A stretch of 35,205 nt of DNA from Muribaculaceae bacterium (GCA_022510445.1 JAFLTN010000012.1:1-35205), one strand, 5' to 3'; counted from the stretch's first letter, positions 1-8,412 are shown. The notes: a model not told the origin generated them from the sequence alone. Numbers and translations are program-made.

Positions 1-952
1 GAGTTCTTTCCACTCCGTCAAGGGTTGTGAACTTTGTGCCTGCAGGACATGTCCTGACAATGATTTTCTCCCCTTTTACTTTTGATAGGTCGAAACAATG
101 CAAAGGCTGCCCGAGTCCCAAAAGGATGAAGTTGGTGATATCAACGATATTATTTATCGGGCGTTGTCCTACTGCTGTAAGTAGAGAACGAAGCCATTCG
201 GGGGATTCCTGCACTTTAACGCCTCTTATGGTGATACCCGAATACCTCGGGCAACCTTCGGCGTCATCCACCTGAATTGTGACGGCTCCATCTTTTTTGT
301 CGGCCGCGAAAGCTTCCACAGAGGGTATTCTCACTTCCGGTATCATCACTTCAGTCCCGGCTTTTTCAACATTATTGCGGGCAATGAGAGCTTTAAGATC
401 GCGCGCAACTCCAAGATGAGAAGCTGCGTCCACTCGGTTAGGGGTGAGTTCTACTTCAAGTACGTAATCACTCTCTACATTGAAATATTGTGCTGCCGGT
501 GTGCCGGCTTCTATTTCATCAGGAAGAACCATAATGCCGGCATGGGATTTGCCGACTCCTATTTCATCTTCAGCACATATCATTCCCGAGGATTCTACTC
601 CCCGGATTTTCGACTTCTTTATCTTTATTTCCTTATCACCCATTCTCAGAACCGTCCCTACAGTAGCGACCACTACGGTCTGTCCCGCTGCCACGTTGGG
701 TGCTCCGCACACTATTGTCTCTATTGTCCCGTTCCCAAGGTCAACTGTGGTGACATGAAGATGGTCGGAGTCGGGATGTTCTTCACAGGTCAGAACTTTT
801 CCTACAACTATCCCTTTTAATCCTCCGGGGATTGATTCTACTTCCTCTACATTGTCACATTCCAGTCCTAAGGAGGTCAGGGCTGCAGCAAGAGCTTTTG
901 GTTCAAGGTCAAAATCTATGAATCTCTTAAGCCATTTATAAGATATGTTCAT
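1..952 (-). CDS. pheT: Phenylalanine--tRNA ligase beta subunit, N-terminal part (runs off left edge)
   Basis: The reading frame is open from an ATG at 952 through the left edge, giving about 317 residues of a protein usually near 800. It starts MNISYKWLKRFIDFDL, typical of PheT. Next comes the EMAP/OB-fold tRNA-binding domain (about residues 40-155), with HPDSDHLHVTTVDLG and VCGAPNVAAGQTVVVA, then the start of the B3/B4 editing module, with PRYSGITIRGV, RPINNIVDITNF and GQPLHCFDLSK. PheT pairs with PheS to charge tRNA-Phe in the cytoplasm; B3/B4 clears mischarged Tyr-tRNA. The catalytic-like core and anticodon-binding domains lie outside the window. A TAAATTTG box about 90 nt upstream suggests its own promoter. 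Identification is firm; only the 3' part is missing. Confidence 0.97.
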   Translation of the reverse strand, partial: MNISYKWLKRFIDFDLEPKALAAALTSLGLECDNVEEVESIPGGLKGIVVGKVLTCEEHPDSDHLHVTTVDLGNGTIETIVCGAPNVAAGQTVVVATVGTVLRMGDKEIKIKKSKIRGVESSGMICAEDEIGVGKSHAGIMVLPDEIEAGTPAAQYFNVESDYVLEVELTPNRVDAASHLGVARDLKALIARNNVEKAGTEVMIPEVRIPSVEAFAADKKDGAVTIQVDDAEGCPRYSGITIRGVKVQESPEWLRSLLTAVGQRPINNIVDITNFILLGLGQPLHCFDLSKVKGEKIIVRTCPAGTKFTTLDGVERT

Positions 953-1038
953 TTGAAGAATTGCTTTTTCAGTCTGATTTGTTGAGTGATGACCGGGCGC
1001 CTTCTTTGCGCTTTTTACGTATCCCGGCTAATCAATTG

Positions 1039-1046
1039 CAAATTTA
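1039..1046 (-). promoter_or_regulatory. -7 box (TAAATTTG) for pheT
   Basis: On the minus strand this reads TAAATTTG, an exact match to the Bacteroidetes TAnnTTTG consensus, and would give a leader of about 80 nt. No clean TTTG is seen at the -33 distance. Confidence 0.5.
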
Positions 1047-1091
1047 TGAAAATTCAACGATATAAACCTAAATCGCCGAATTTTTTAACCG

Positions 1092-2960
1092 TCAAAGTAT
1101 TATCTTTATGCTTGAGTTCCCTATTCGCAATAGGTAGATTCCATGCGGCAACCCTGAGATAACTTCATCTTCAGTTTCCTTAATCAGATTGCCGGCAATA
1201 TTGAAGATCTGACATTTAACCCGGGCCGGCTTATTGATTATATAGATCAGCCCATCTTTTGACTTTAGTGTTATACCTTGCGCCTTAAATGATTCTATAC
1301 CGTTGCCGTTGTCGGTGACTTCTACAAGACATTCTGCAAATATCTCCGGATTTGAAATCGAATAGGCTGCCACAAACGCGATTCCTTCCCTCACGCCTGT
1401 TATGTTACCGGTCTGGTCTACTGTAGCTATCGACGGATTGGACGTCTTCCATGCGAGGTCGGTAACGGTATAATCTCTTGGCGACACGGAAATTGTCGGC
1501 TTGAAAGAGGACCCTGCATTCAGTGAAATTTCATCCTGCCAGATCGAGATGGTCTGGATTGGTATGAAATCATAATCACTTATATTATTGAATTCGCTCC
1601 ATGGATAAGTCGTGGAATAAGCTTCAATCGATTGGTTTTTTACTAAAAGCGTGGCCGATTCATACACTGATGGATTGAATACGTTAAAAGGTGCTGTCGG
1701 TGGGTTGATGGCACCTGAAGTGATGCTTGATAATGACGGACACCCTATGAAAACTTCATTGCCCAATCCTTTCAATCCAGATTCGAAAGTGATGTCTGTG
1801 AGATTATAGCAGCCTAAGAAACATCTGTCGTCAATATAGCTGATATTCCCGGGGACAGTAAATGTATTAAGGCTCAGGCAGCTTTGAAAACATCCTTTTG
1901 GCAACTCTGTGAGGGATTTGGAAAGCTTTATGGAATTCATTGCGTCACATCCGCTGAAGGCATATTCTCCTATAGAGGAGATATTGTCCCCCATCTCTAT
2001 ATAGGTGATATTAAAATTGTCACGGAATGCATTGGTTGTGATCCCCGTCACTTTATAAGTTTCCCCTATGTATTGGATAGTTGCCGGTATATAAATGCTT
2101 CCAGAATAAGGGGTTTCTTCATTTTCTATCACTTCAACCGAGGGGACCTCCGCATCCTCAATTATGGAATATTTGATATTATTTATAATAAAACTTGTTA
2201 AAGGTGTGTTAAGGCTTTCCTCTATAAGTGAGAATTTATTCCAGGGAGCGGTTTTGCGGTATTCTCCGTTAGAAAAATATGGCACCTTGAGCCGGGCTGC
2301 TTTATAAGTGTTTTCATCAAAAGACAGTGAAACCGCTGCAGGAGGAATCAGAGGGTAGACTTCTATTTCCTGAAGACTGGAGCAATTCCCGAAAGCGTTT
2401 GATGAAATGACCGTTACATTTTCTCCTATCTGGAGGTAAGTCAGTGCGCTACATCCATAGAAGGCCTGACCCGATATCGTTGTGACTGATGTCGGGATGA
2501 CAATCTCTTTCAGGTTCGAACAGGAAGAAAAAGACCATTCGGGTATCTCTGTGACTCCTGTGCCAATGACAATATGTTCCAAAGCTGAACAGTCCCGGAA
2601 GGCGCTGCTTCCAAGTGTGGCCACAGAATCAGGCAAAAAAACTTCTTCCAGCGATGTGCAGCCGTAAAATGCATTGTTGCCGATGGTTACTATGGAATTC
2701 GGTAGCTCTATATATTGAAGGTCGGCGCAATTAAAAAATGCATTTTCCCCTATTGATGTCACAGTATAGGTCGCCCCTTTATATGATATGGATTCGGGAA
2801 GGATAATTATCCCCGAATAATTGTAACCCTGAACAACTTCCAGATATCGATTCTCCGCATCAATTATGTTGAAATAAACGCCGTTTATTTCAAGATCATA
2901 TGCATATGAAGCGGCGCTCAATGAAATGGCAGATATGATGGAAAGTAAAAATTTTTTCAT
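1092..2960 (-). CDS. Secreted BspA-like leucine-rich repeat protein with Big2 domain and T9SS tail
   Basis: This 622-residue protein starts with a signal peptide (MKKFLLSIISAISLSAASYA). Two blocks of LRR_5/BspA-type repeats follow, at about residues 40-215 and 285-430. They have the 23-residue rhythm with AF..C..L cores, for example NAFYGCTSLEEVFLPDSV and YAFSGCDAMNSIKLSKSL. Each block ends with a similar PP-containing cap. A bacterial Ig-like Big2 domain spans about 470-550 (SNPSIATVDQTGNITGV). The last 70 residues, ending GIYLLRIGNSSIKIIL, look like a type A T9SS sorting domain. Such proteins are exported by Sec, then by T9SS to the surface, and in this family often bind host or bacterial surfaces; the ligand here is unknown. 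No clear -7 box was found upstream. Confidence 0.88.
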   Translation of the reverse strand: MKKFLLSIISAISLSAASYAYDLEINGVYFNIIDAENRYLEVVQGYNYSGIIILPESISYKGATYTVTSIGENAFFNCADLQYIELPNSIVTIGNNAFYGCTSLEEVFLPDSVATLGSSAFRDCSALEHIVIGTGVTEIPEWSFSSCSNLKEIVIPTSVTTISGQAFYGCSALTYLQIGENVTVISSNAFGNCSSLQEIEVYPLIPPAAVSLSFDENTYKAARLKVPYFSNGEYRKTAPWNKFSLIEESLNTPLTSFIINNIKYSIIEDAEVPSVEVIENEETPYSGSIYIPATIQYIGETYKVTGITTNAFRDNFNITYIEMGDNISSIGEYAFSGCDAMNSIKLSKSLTELPKGCFQSCLSLNTFTVPGNISYIDDRCFLGCYNLTDITFESGLKGLGNEVFIGCPSLSSITSGAINPPTAPFNVFNPSVYESATLLVKNQSIEAYSTTYPWSEFNNISDYDFIPIQTISIWQDEISLNAGSSFKPTISVSPRDYTVTDLAWKTSNPSIATVDQTGNITGVREGIAFVAAYSISNPEIFAECLVEVTDNGNGIESFKAQGITLKSKDGLIYIINKPARVKCQIFNIAGNLIKETEDEVISGLPHGIYLLRIGNSSIKIIL

Positions 2961-3071
2961 AATGACTTTATCCTAATCAGTCCAAATCCCGGCTATTTAT
3001 TAAAATGAGGGGCAGGATCTTAAATTTTATGCAAAGTTTGCTTAAATATTATAAAAAAACAAAAACTTAAG

Positions 3072-3079
3072 TAATTTTG
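3072..3079 (+). promoter_or_regulatory. -7 box (TAATTTTG) for the yccF gene
   Basis: Exact TAnnTTTG match about 50 nt upstream of the start at 3131, implying a leader of roughly 45 nt. No TTTG at the usual spacing. Confidence 0.5.
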
Positions 3080-3130
3080 TGAGACCTTCTTGGGGAGGCT
3101 TGAAGAGGAAGTCTTAAAATTTAAAGAATT

Positions 3131-3502
3131 ATGAATATAATTTTGAACATCATCTGGGTGGTTTTCGGTGGTCTGATGATTGCCATTGAGTATGTAATAT
3201 CAAGCTTTCTGCTGATGGTCACAATAATCGGGATTCCTTTTGGACTTCAGACTCTTAAACTTGCTATGGTGGCATTATGGCCATTCGGAGCTCAGATAAA
3301 AGACAATCCGTGGCCTTCAGGATGTCTGGCCGGTATCATGAATGTGATATGGTGGTTTGTGGGAGGCATTCCGATAGCCCTGACTCATCTCTGCTGGGGG
3401 CTATTTTTCTGCATAACTGTTATTGGGATTCCGTTCGGTATGCAGCATTTCAAACTGATGCGTCTTGCATTGTTCCCCTTCGGCAATTCAGTGAAATGGT
3501 AA
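3131..3502 (+). CDS. yccF: YccF-family inner-membrane protein
   Basis: The 123-residue protein is almost entirely hydrophobic and holds two copies of the YccF domain. The signature recurs as TIIGIPFGLQTLKLAMVALWPFG (residues ~30-52) and VIGIPFGMQHFKLMRLALFPFG (~96-117). Three or four membrane helices are expected, so it sits in the inner membrane. YccF proteins are widespread; no biochemical role is established that I know of. It stands alone, with its own -7 box and a terminator right after the stop, and faces the HU-LysM gene tail-to-tail. Length and start match the family. Confidence 0.9.
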   Translation: MNIILNIIWVVFGGLMIAIEYVISSFLLMVTIIGIPFGLQTLKLAMVALWPFGAQIKDNPWPSGCLAGIMNVIWWFVGGIPIALTHLCWGLFFCITVIGIPFGMQHFKLMRLALFPFGNSVKW

Positions 3503-3517
3503 ACCCAACCAACATAG

Positions 3518-3544
3518 AACAGACGCAAGATCATTGCGTCTGTT
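3518..3544. terminator. Bidirectional hairpin terminator after yccF
   Basis: A perfect 11-bp inverted repeat (AACAGACGCAA / TTGCGTCTGTT) with a 5-nt GATCA loop starts 15 nt after the yccF stop, between two convergent genes. The arm flanks are only modestly T-rich. Confidence 0.7.
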
Positions 3545-3579
3545 GTTGTACACCCATTTCATTAACAGGCGAAAATTGA

Positions 3580-3609
3580 ATGAAAAGTTCTTTTATCTGA
3601 ACTTTTCAT
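3580..3609 (-). terminator. Hairpin at the 3' end of the HU-LysM gene
   Basis: A perfect 11-bp inverted repeat (ATGAAAAGTTC / GAACTTTTCAT) with an 8-nt loop spans the HU-LysM stop codon at 3593-3595. On the minus strand it is followed by a T-rich stretch (TTCAATTTT), so it may end the HU operon transcript, backed by the second hairpin at 3518-3544. Confidence 0.5.
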
Positions 3610-4615
3610 ATATCTCCATACTTAATTTTTTTGCTTTCTCCAGGTCTTCCTTGTTCTGTGGATTTATTCCATATTTTGAAAGTGGAGGCACCACTATCCT
3701 TGTGCCGGGTTTGATGCGGTCGGGATGTCCTAAAAAACTTTGGTTTTCAAGATAAATGTAGGGCCAGAAATTGAAATTCCCGTAGTGTTCCCTGGCAATT
3801 GTAGTCAGATATCTCGTTGTGGAGACAGTGTCATAGACGGCAGGTGTCGCAGGCGTGTCTGCTTCCGGCTCATCTTGACTTCCCTCCTCCGGTTGTTCTA
3901 TTATTGTATCGGTTTCTACCGGAGTTTGCTTTAATTCAGCCACCTGTATTTCCCTTTCAGGAGAACATTCATCCTGAACGGAACCGAAATTAACCGGCCA
4001 CCATCCGAAGAAGCAGCCCAGCATAAACACTATCAGGCACACCACAAGCGATGTCATGGCACCTGCAAAAAATCCTTGTCTATATTTCACTTTTTCAGAT
4101 TTTATATCCATTGTTGAATCTGTTGACTTCTCATTGTCATTCGCTTCTCCGTAAGCTTCTGCCGTAAAAATGTCATCTTCATTCTCCTCTTCCGAACCGG
4201 CTTCTATTATCGAATTTTCTACCTTATTTTCGTCACTTCTTTCGGTATCAGCCGGAACCTCCTCCTCGATTATGATTTCTTTTTCCGGGCTTTCATCTTC
4301 AAGTTCCACCGATTCAAATATTTCAAATGGTGCATTGATGAGTGAAGCCATCTCTTTGGCCGGTGTGAACACTACTTTACGGTGTCCGGCAAATTCCTGG
4401 CGTTCGCCGGTAGTCACGTTTACTCCGTTGCGGGGTTCTACCTCCACAATTTTAAACGTGCCGAATCCTTTTATCCTTACATTTTCTCCATTTGAAAGGG
4501 CATCTCCCGTCACTTTAAAAAACTCACGGATGAAGTCCTCGCAAAATTTTCTGTTCTTTCCGGAGGTCTCTGACAGTAATGATGCGATCGCTGCTGTTGC
4601 AACTTTATTCTCCAT
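3593..4615 (-). CDS. HU-family DNA-binding domain fused to a membrane helix and a LysM domain
   Basis: The 340-residue protein begins with a full HU/IHF domain (about 1-95: IRIKGFGTFKIVEVE-type core, then RNGVNVTTGE). A very acidic linker follows (about 101-168). One membrane helix lies at about 181-206, preceded by KSEKVKYR, so the N-terminus should face the cytoplasm. A Glu/Pro-rich spacer and a C-terminal LysM-like module follow (about 263-312: TTIAREHYGNFNFWPYIYLE, PGTRIVVPP). The helix would leave HU with the nucleoid and LysM, a glycan-binding fold, in the periplasm. At the DNA-intercalating proline of classic HU I read Val67. It overlaps the upstream HU gene by 11 nt. I know this architecture only as an annotated type in Bacteroidales, without a proven role. 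Confidence 0.85.
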   Translation of the reverse strand: MENKVATAAIASLLSETSGKNRKFCEDFIREFFKVTGDALSNGENVRIKGFGTFKIVEVEPRNGVNVTTGERQEFAGHRKVVFTPAKEMASLINAPFEIFESVELEDESPEKEIIIEEEVPADTERSDENKVENSIIEAGSEEENEDDIFTAEAYGEANDNEKSTDSTMDIKSEKVKYRQGFFAGAMTSLVVCLIVFMLGCFFGWWPVNFGSVQDECSPEREIQVAELKQTPVETDTIIEQPEEGSQDEPEADTPATPAVYDTVSTTRYLTTIAREHYGNFNFWPYIYLENQSFLGHPDRIKPGTRIVVPPLSKYGINPQNKEDLEKAKKLSMEIYEKFR

Positions 4616-4886
4616 CGTTGATTCTTTGTTTTAAGATTGGGGAGGATTTGAATACCATGGTGATGCGTGGAGGCACAAGAAGTTTTTTCCCTGAAGCCGG
4701 ATGCAGCGCTATTCTTTCCTGCCGTTTCCGAGGCTCAAAATTACCGAAACCCGAAATTGATATCGTGTCCATCTCTGCTCCGCAGTTCCCGAAAACCTTT
4801 GACAAGGATTCGATCATCATGTTTACGCTTTCCCTTGAAATGTCAAGCTTGCGGGATATATGGTCTACAATTGTCTTATTATCCAT
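4605..4886 (-). CDS. Small HU-family DNA-binding protein
   Basis: The 93-residue product matches HU length and layout: an N-terminal helical hairpin (MDNKTIVDHISRKLDIS), ISISGFGNFEPRKRQ, then the arm LHPASGKKLLVPPRITMVFK. The arm keeps a proline (HPASG) where HU intercalates into DNA. The frame extends upstream to about 5174, but the HU fold starts at this Met and the extension lies over the divergent SDR gene, so the start at 4886 is chosen. Its last 11 nt overlap the start of the HU-LysM gene in another frame, so translation is probably coupled. The partner suggests a dedicated two-protein DNA-binding unit; chromosome compaction is the family role. Confidence 0.88.
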   Translation of the reverse strand: MDNKTIVDHISRKLDISRESVNMMIESLSKVFGNCGAEMDTISISGFGNFEPRKRQERIALHPASGKKLLVPPRITMVFKSSPILKQRINDGE

Positions 4887-4909
4887 AGGTCGTTTCCGGA
4901 TTTGGTTGA

Positions 4910-4917
4910 CAAAAATA
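4910..4917 (-). promoter_or_regulatory. -7 box (TATTTTTG) for the HU operon
   Basis: Minus-strand TAnnTTTG match about 23 nt upstream of the HU start. It faces away from the SDR -7 box, with 12 bp between the two. Confidence 0.55.
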
Positions 4918-4929
4918 GTTAAATTTCTG

Positions 4930-4937
4930 TAATTTTG
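4930..4937 (+). promoter_or_regulatory. -7 box (TAATTTTG) abutting the SDR start codon
   Basis: Exact TAnnTTTG match with only 4 nt (CATT) before the ATG at 4942. A GTTG/TTGA sequence lies about 21 nt upstream as a weak -33. Transcription should start at or within about 2 nt of the start codon, so the mRNA looks leaderless. Confidence 0.6.
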
Positions 4938-4941
4938 CATT

Positions 4942-6255
4942 ATGAAAGACCAAAAGAGATGCATTTTTCTAACCGGCGCCACCGGAGTAATGGGCTTTGC
5001 GGGATTGCAAGAATTGATGAAATATCCTGAAAAATATGATATTTCAGTGCTTGCAAGACCATCTGGGAAAAATCGAAAAAAACTTAGGCCTTTTATTGAA
5101 AAAGGTCTGAAAGTTCTATGGGGCGATCTCCTGGATAAGGATTGTCTGGAGGAAGGGATAGCTAATGCCGACATTGTGCTTCATGTCGGTGGCATGGTGT
5201 CTCCGGCAGCCGATCATTTCCCTCAGAAGACTCTTCAGGTGAATGTAGGTTCAATGAGGCTTATTGCCTCTATTGTCAGAGATATTGAAAATTCTGATCC
5301 GGGGAGGATAATCACGACGGTCTATATCGGGTCTGTCTCTCAATACGGACCGAAATTGCCTCCCGGTCATTGGGGAGAAGTAGGGGATGTTTTGAAGGCT
5401 GCAAAATTCGATGCATATGCTCTTTCTAAAATTTTGGCGGAAAGAGCCCTCCTTGAAGCCGGTCTTCGAAGGTGGGTGTCTATCCGGCAGACTGCTATCC
5501 TTCATTCCGGATTGCTGACGAAAGCCGGTGATCCGGTCGCTTTTCATGTGCCTTTGAACGGGGTGATAGAATGGATAAGCGTGGAAGACTCCGGACGCCT
5601 CCTTGAAAAAATTTGTCGTGAAGATATCCCGGAAAACTTTTGGAATAATTTTTATAATGTAGGCGGAGGGGAATTTTTCCGGCTGACTAATTATGAATTC
5701 GAGAGGGAGCTTCTGAAGGGGATGGGGTGTCCTCCTCCCGAAAAGATTTTTCAGCCTGAATGGTTTCCAACAGATAATTTTCATGGAATCTGGTTTAAAG
5801 ATTCCAATCTGCTCGACGAATTTTTAAATTACCGGCAGCGTGATTCTTTTGAGATGGCCATGAGAAGATTAAAAAAAGAACTTCCCTTCTATTTTCGACT
5901 CACTCCGTTGGTTCCTGCTTTCGCAATAAAATCACTTATGAAAAAAGTGGTGAATAAGAAGGGACTTGGTGCCATGAGTTGGATAAAGGAGAACAACATA
6001 AAAAGAATCAACGCATCCTGGGGAAGTCTTGAAAATTTCTGGAAAATACCTGATTGGAGGAACCTGTTTCTTGTGAACCCCTCTGAGAGGGATGAAATTT
6101 CCATCAATAATAAATCTTCAGTAATGAATTTGAATAACTCCCTGAGAATGGTGCAATGCTCCCGGGGGCATGAATATCTTTCTTCCCAGGCATTGGAATA
6201 TGGAGGGCATGGTTGTCCTTTTTGCCTGGAGGAAGAAACTGATATCCCGGGATGA
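4942..6255 (+). CDS. NAD(P)-dependent epimerase/dehydratase (extended SDR) with C-terminal Cys/His cluster
   Basis: The 437-residue protein starts with a Rossmann dinucleotide loop, TGATGVMG (residues 11-18). The active-site pattern is Ser131/Ser133, Tyr159 and Lys163 (YALSK), as in extended short-chain dehydrogenases acting on nucleotide-sugars, sterols or similar. About 100 residues past the usual fold the protein ends with C406-x3-H410 ... H423-x-C425-x2-C428, which could bind zinc. Substrate is not predictable; it is probably cytoplasmic. The first ATG is needed for the Rossmann motif, although the -7 box ends 4 nt before it. It is divergent from the HU operon and stands alone before parE, which has its own promoter. 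Confidence 0.85.
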   Translation: MKDQKRCIFLTGATGVMGFAGLQELMKYPEKYDISVLARPSGKNRKKLRPFIEKGLKVLWGDLLDKDCLEEGIANADIVLHVGGMVSPAADHFPQKTLQVNVGSMRLIASIVRDIENSDPGRIITTVYIGSVSQYGPKLPPGHWGEVGDVLKAAKFDAYALSKILAERALLEAGLRRWVSIRQTAILHSGLLTKAGDPVAFHVPLNGVIEWISVEDSGRLLEKICREDIPENFWNNFYNVGGGEFFRLTNYEFERELLKGMGCPPPEKIFQPEWFPTDNFHGIWFKDSNLLDEFLNYRQRDSFEMAMRRLKKELPFYFRLTPLVPAFAIKSLMKKVVNKKGLGAMSWIKENNIKRINASWGSLENFWKIPDWRNLFLVNPSERDEISINNKSSVMNLNNSLRMVQCSRGHEYLSSQALEYGGHGCPFCLEEETDIPG

Positions 6256-6302
6256 TTACTCTTTAGGCTGCGGGTTCTACGGCTCAATTCCAATATTTTT
6301 TG

Positions 6303-6310
6303 TAAATTTG
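6303..6310 (+). promoter_or_regulatory. -7 box (TAAATTTG) for parE
   Basis: Exact consensus 26 nt before the parE start, suggesting a leader of about 22-24 nt and promoter for parE-coaD-protease. Confidence 0.55.
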
Positions 6311-6336
6311 TAAATTCTCCAAGCAATTCTCGGATT

Positions 6337-8412
6337 ATGGATTCCAACGACAGCCTTTTTCAATTTGATTATGATACGGAAAATCAGGATTATTCCCCGG
6401 ATCTTTCCAAGATAGACGCTCCGGCAGAAGAAATCGCTCCGGAAGTGTCCCGGCAAAATGATCTGGAAAATGAAGATGCCGTTTCCGTCTCTTCCGCAGG
6501 TTCCTACGATGATGATTCTATCCAGCATCTTGACTGGAACGAACACATCAGGCGACGTCCGGGTATGTATATCGGCAAACTCGGAGACGGAACACATGCC
6601 GAAGACGGTATTTATGTGCTCGTCAAGGAGGTGATAGATAATTCTATCGACGAATTTAATATGGGCGCCGGCAAGAGAATCGATATCACTTTGACAGAGC
6701 AGGGAGAAGTCACTGTCAGGGATTACGGGCGTGGAATTCCTTTGGGGAAAGTAAAGGAGGTTGCATCTGAAATCAATACCGGAGGAAAGTTTGACGACAA
6801 GAATTTCAAAAAGTCGGTGGGCCTCAACGGTGTTGGTCTGAAAGCTGTTAATGCACTTTCAACTTATTTTCATATTGAAAGTAATCGCGACGGTAAACAG
6901 GTTTCCGTCGATTTCGAAAAGGGAGGGATTGTTAATCAGACTCCACCTAATCCCACTGATCAGGAAAACGGGACTCTGGTAAGGTTTCTCCCGGATAATT
7001 CTTTGTTCCGTGACTATGCTTTCAAAATGGAATTCCTGGAAACGATGGTGAATAATTACACTTATCTTAATTCAGGACTTCAGATTTTTCTGAATGGCAA
7101 GAGATATCTTTCACGTCACGGACTTCTTGACCTTTTAAAGGAAAACCTCACCGCCGAACCTATTTATCCTATTATTCATCTCAAAGGGGAGGATATCGAA
7201 GTGGTTCTCACTCACACAGATCAGTATGGCGAGGAATATTATTCTTTTGTCAACGGTCAGCATACCACCCAGGGAGGCACTCATCTTTCCGCTTTCCGGG
7301 AACATATTGGAAGAACAATTAAGGAATTTTCCGGTAAGGGTTATGAATATGCCGATATTCGTAATGGCATGGTGGCTGCCGTGAGCGTCAGAATTCAGGA
7401 ACCGGTCTTTGAAAGCCAGACTAAAACCAAACTCGGAAGCAAGGAGATTGCGCCGGGGAGTCAGGTCACTGTCAATAAATTCGTGGGCGATTTCATTAAG
7501 AAGGAACTTGATGATTATCTCCATAAGAATCAGGAAGTGGCCGATGCCATGTTGAAGAAGATTGCTCAAAGTGAGAAAGAACGAAAGGCATTAGCCGGTG
7601 TCGCAAAGCTGGCAAGAGAAAAAGCTAAGAAGGTGAGTCTGCACAACCGTAAGCTGAGGGATTGCCGGATTCATTACAACGACTCTGTAAAAAATGCTTC
7701 TAAAGACAACGACCGCCGAGAGGAATCTTCGATTTTTATTACAGAGGGTGATTCCGCTTCAGGAACCATCACTAAGGTAAGGAATGCAGAGACGCAGGCT
7801 GTTTTCTCTTTAAGAGGTAAGCCTTTGAATTCTTTCGGCATGACCCAGGAAGTGGTCTATAAGAATGAGGAATTCAATCTTCTTCAGGCCGCGCTTAACA
7901 TCGAGGAAGGTATTGACGGTTTGCGATATAATAAAATTATCATTGCCACCGATGCGGATGTCGACGGCATGCATATCAGGTTGCTCGTCATCACTTTCTT
8001 CCTTATGTTTTTCCCTGACCTTATTAAGAAAGGCCATGTCTATATCCTTCAGACACCCCTCTTCCGCGTGAGAGACAAAAACTCAACCCGCAGAGGGAAA
8101 GGGAGCAAGGCAAAGAAATCTAATCCGAATGGAGAAAAGGATACGTATTACTGTTACACCGACGAGGAGCGGCTTGAGGCTATTGAGAAATTCGGAAATA
8201 ATGCAGAAATTACCCGTTTTAAAGGGTTAGGTGAAATTAACGATGTGGAATTCGCCGAATTTATCGGACCGGATATGAGGCTCGATCCTGTGACTCTTAA
8301 AAAGGATGACACTGTTGATAAATTGCTCGAATTCTATATGGGTAAAAACACAATGGAGCGTCAGAATTTTATTATAGATAACCTCATAATCGAAGACGAT
8401 TCTGAAATATGA
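6337..8412 (+). CDS. parE: DNA topoisomerase IV subunit B
   Basis: The 691-residue protein has the GHKL ATPase domain ([42 protein letters not shown]), the transducer region, and the TOPRIM domain with [10 protein letters not shown] and [12 protein letters not shown]. It ends with QTPLFRVR and [17 protein letters not shown] is typical of ParE rather than GyrB. With ParC it would decatenate daughter chromosomes. An extra acidic N-terminus of about 62 residues (many D/E) precedes the ATPase core and is longer than in most family members. The stop overlaps the coaD start in ATGA, so the two are coupled. parC is not next to it in this window. Confidence 0.93.
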   Translation: MDSNDSLFQFDYDTENQDYSPDLSKIDAPAEEIAPEVSRQNDLENEDAVSVSSAGSYDDDSIQHLDWNEHIRRRPGMYIGKLGDGTHAEDGIYVLVKEVIDNSIDEFNMGAGKRIDITLTEQGEVTVRDYGRGIPLGKVKEVASEINTGGKFDDKNFKKSVGLNGVGLKAVNALSTYFHIESNRDGKQVSVDFEKGGIVNQTPPNPTDQENGTLVRFLPDNSLFRDYAFKMEFLETMVNNYTYLNSGLQIFLNGKRYLSRHGLLDLLKENLTAEPIYPIIHLKGEDIEVVLTHTDQYGEEYYSFVNGQHTTQGGTHLSAFREHIGRTIKEFSGKGYEYADIRNGMVAAVSVRIQEPVFESQTKTKLGSKEIAPGSQVTVNKFVGDFIKKELDDYLHKNQEVADAMLKKIAQSEKERKALAGVAKLAREKAKKVSLHNRKLRDCRIHYNDSVKNASKDNDRREESSIFITEGDSASGTITKVRNAETQAVFSLRGKPLNSFGMTQEVVYKNEEFNLLQAALNIEEGIDGLRYNKIIIATDADVDGMHIRLLVITFFLMFFPDLIKKGHVYILQTPLFRVRDKNSTRRGKGSKAKKSNPNGEKDTYYCYTDEERLEAIEKFGNNAEITRFKGLGEINDVEFAEFIGPDMRLDPVTLKKDDTVDKLLEFYMGKNTMERQNFIIDNLIIEDDSEI

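Noticed and set aside
416-820. Plus-strand ORF of 134 codons
   Set aside because: It lies within pheT on the opposite strand; its translation shows no family pattern and no promoter precedes it.
4887-5174. N-terminal extension of the small HU protein
   Set aside because: It would cover the SDR gene start and the shared promoter; the HU fold begins at the Met at 4886.
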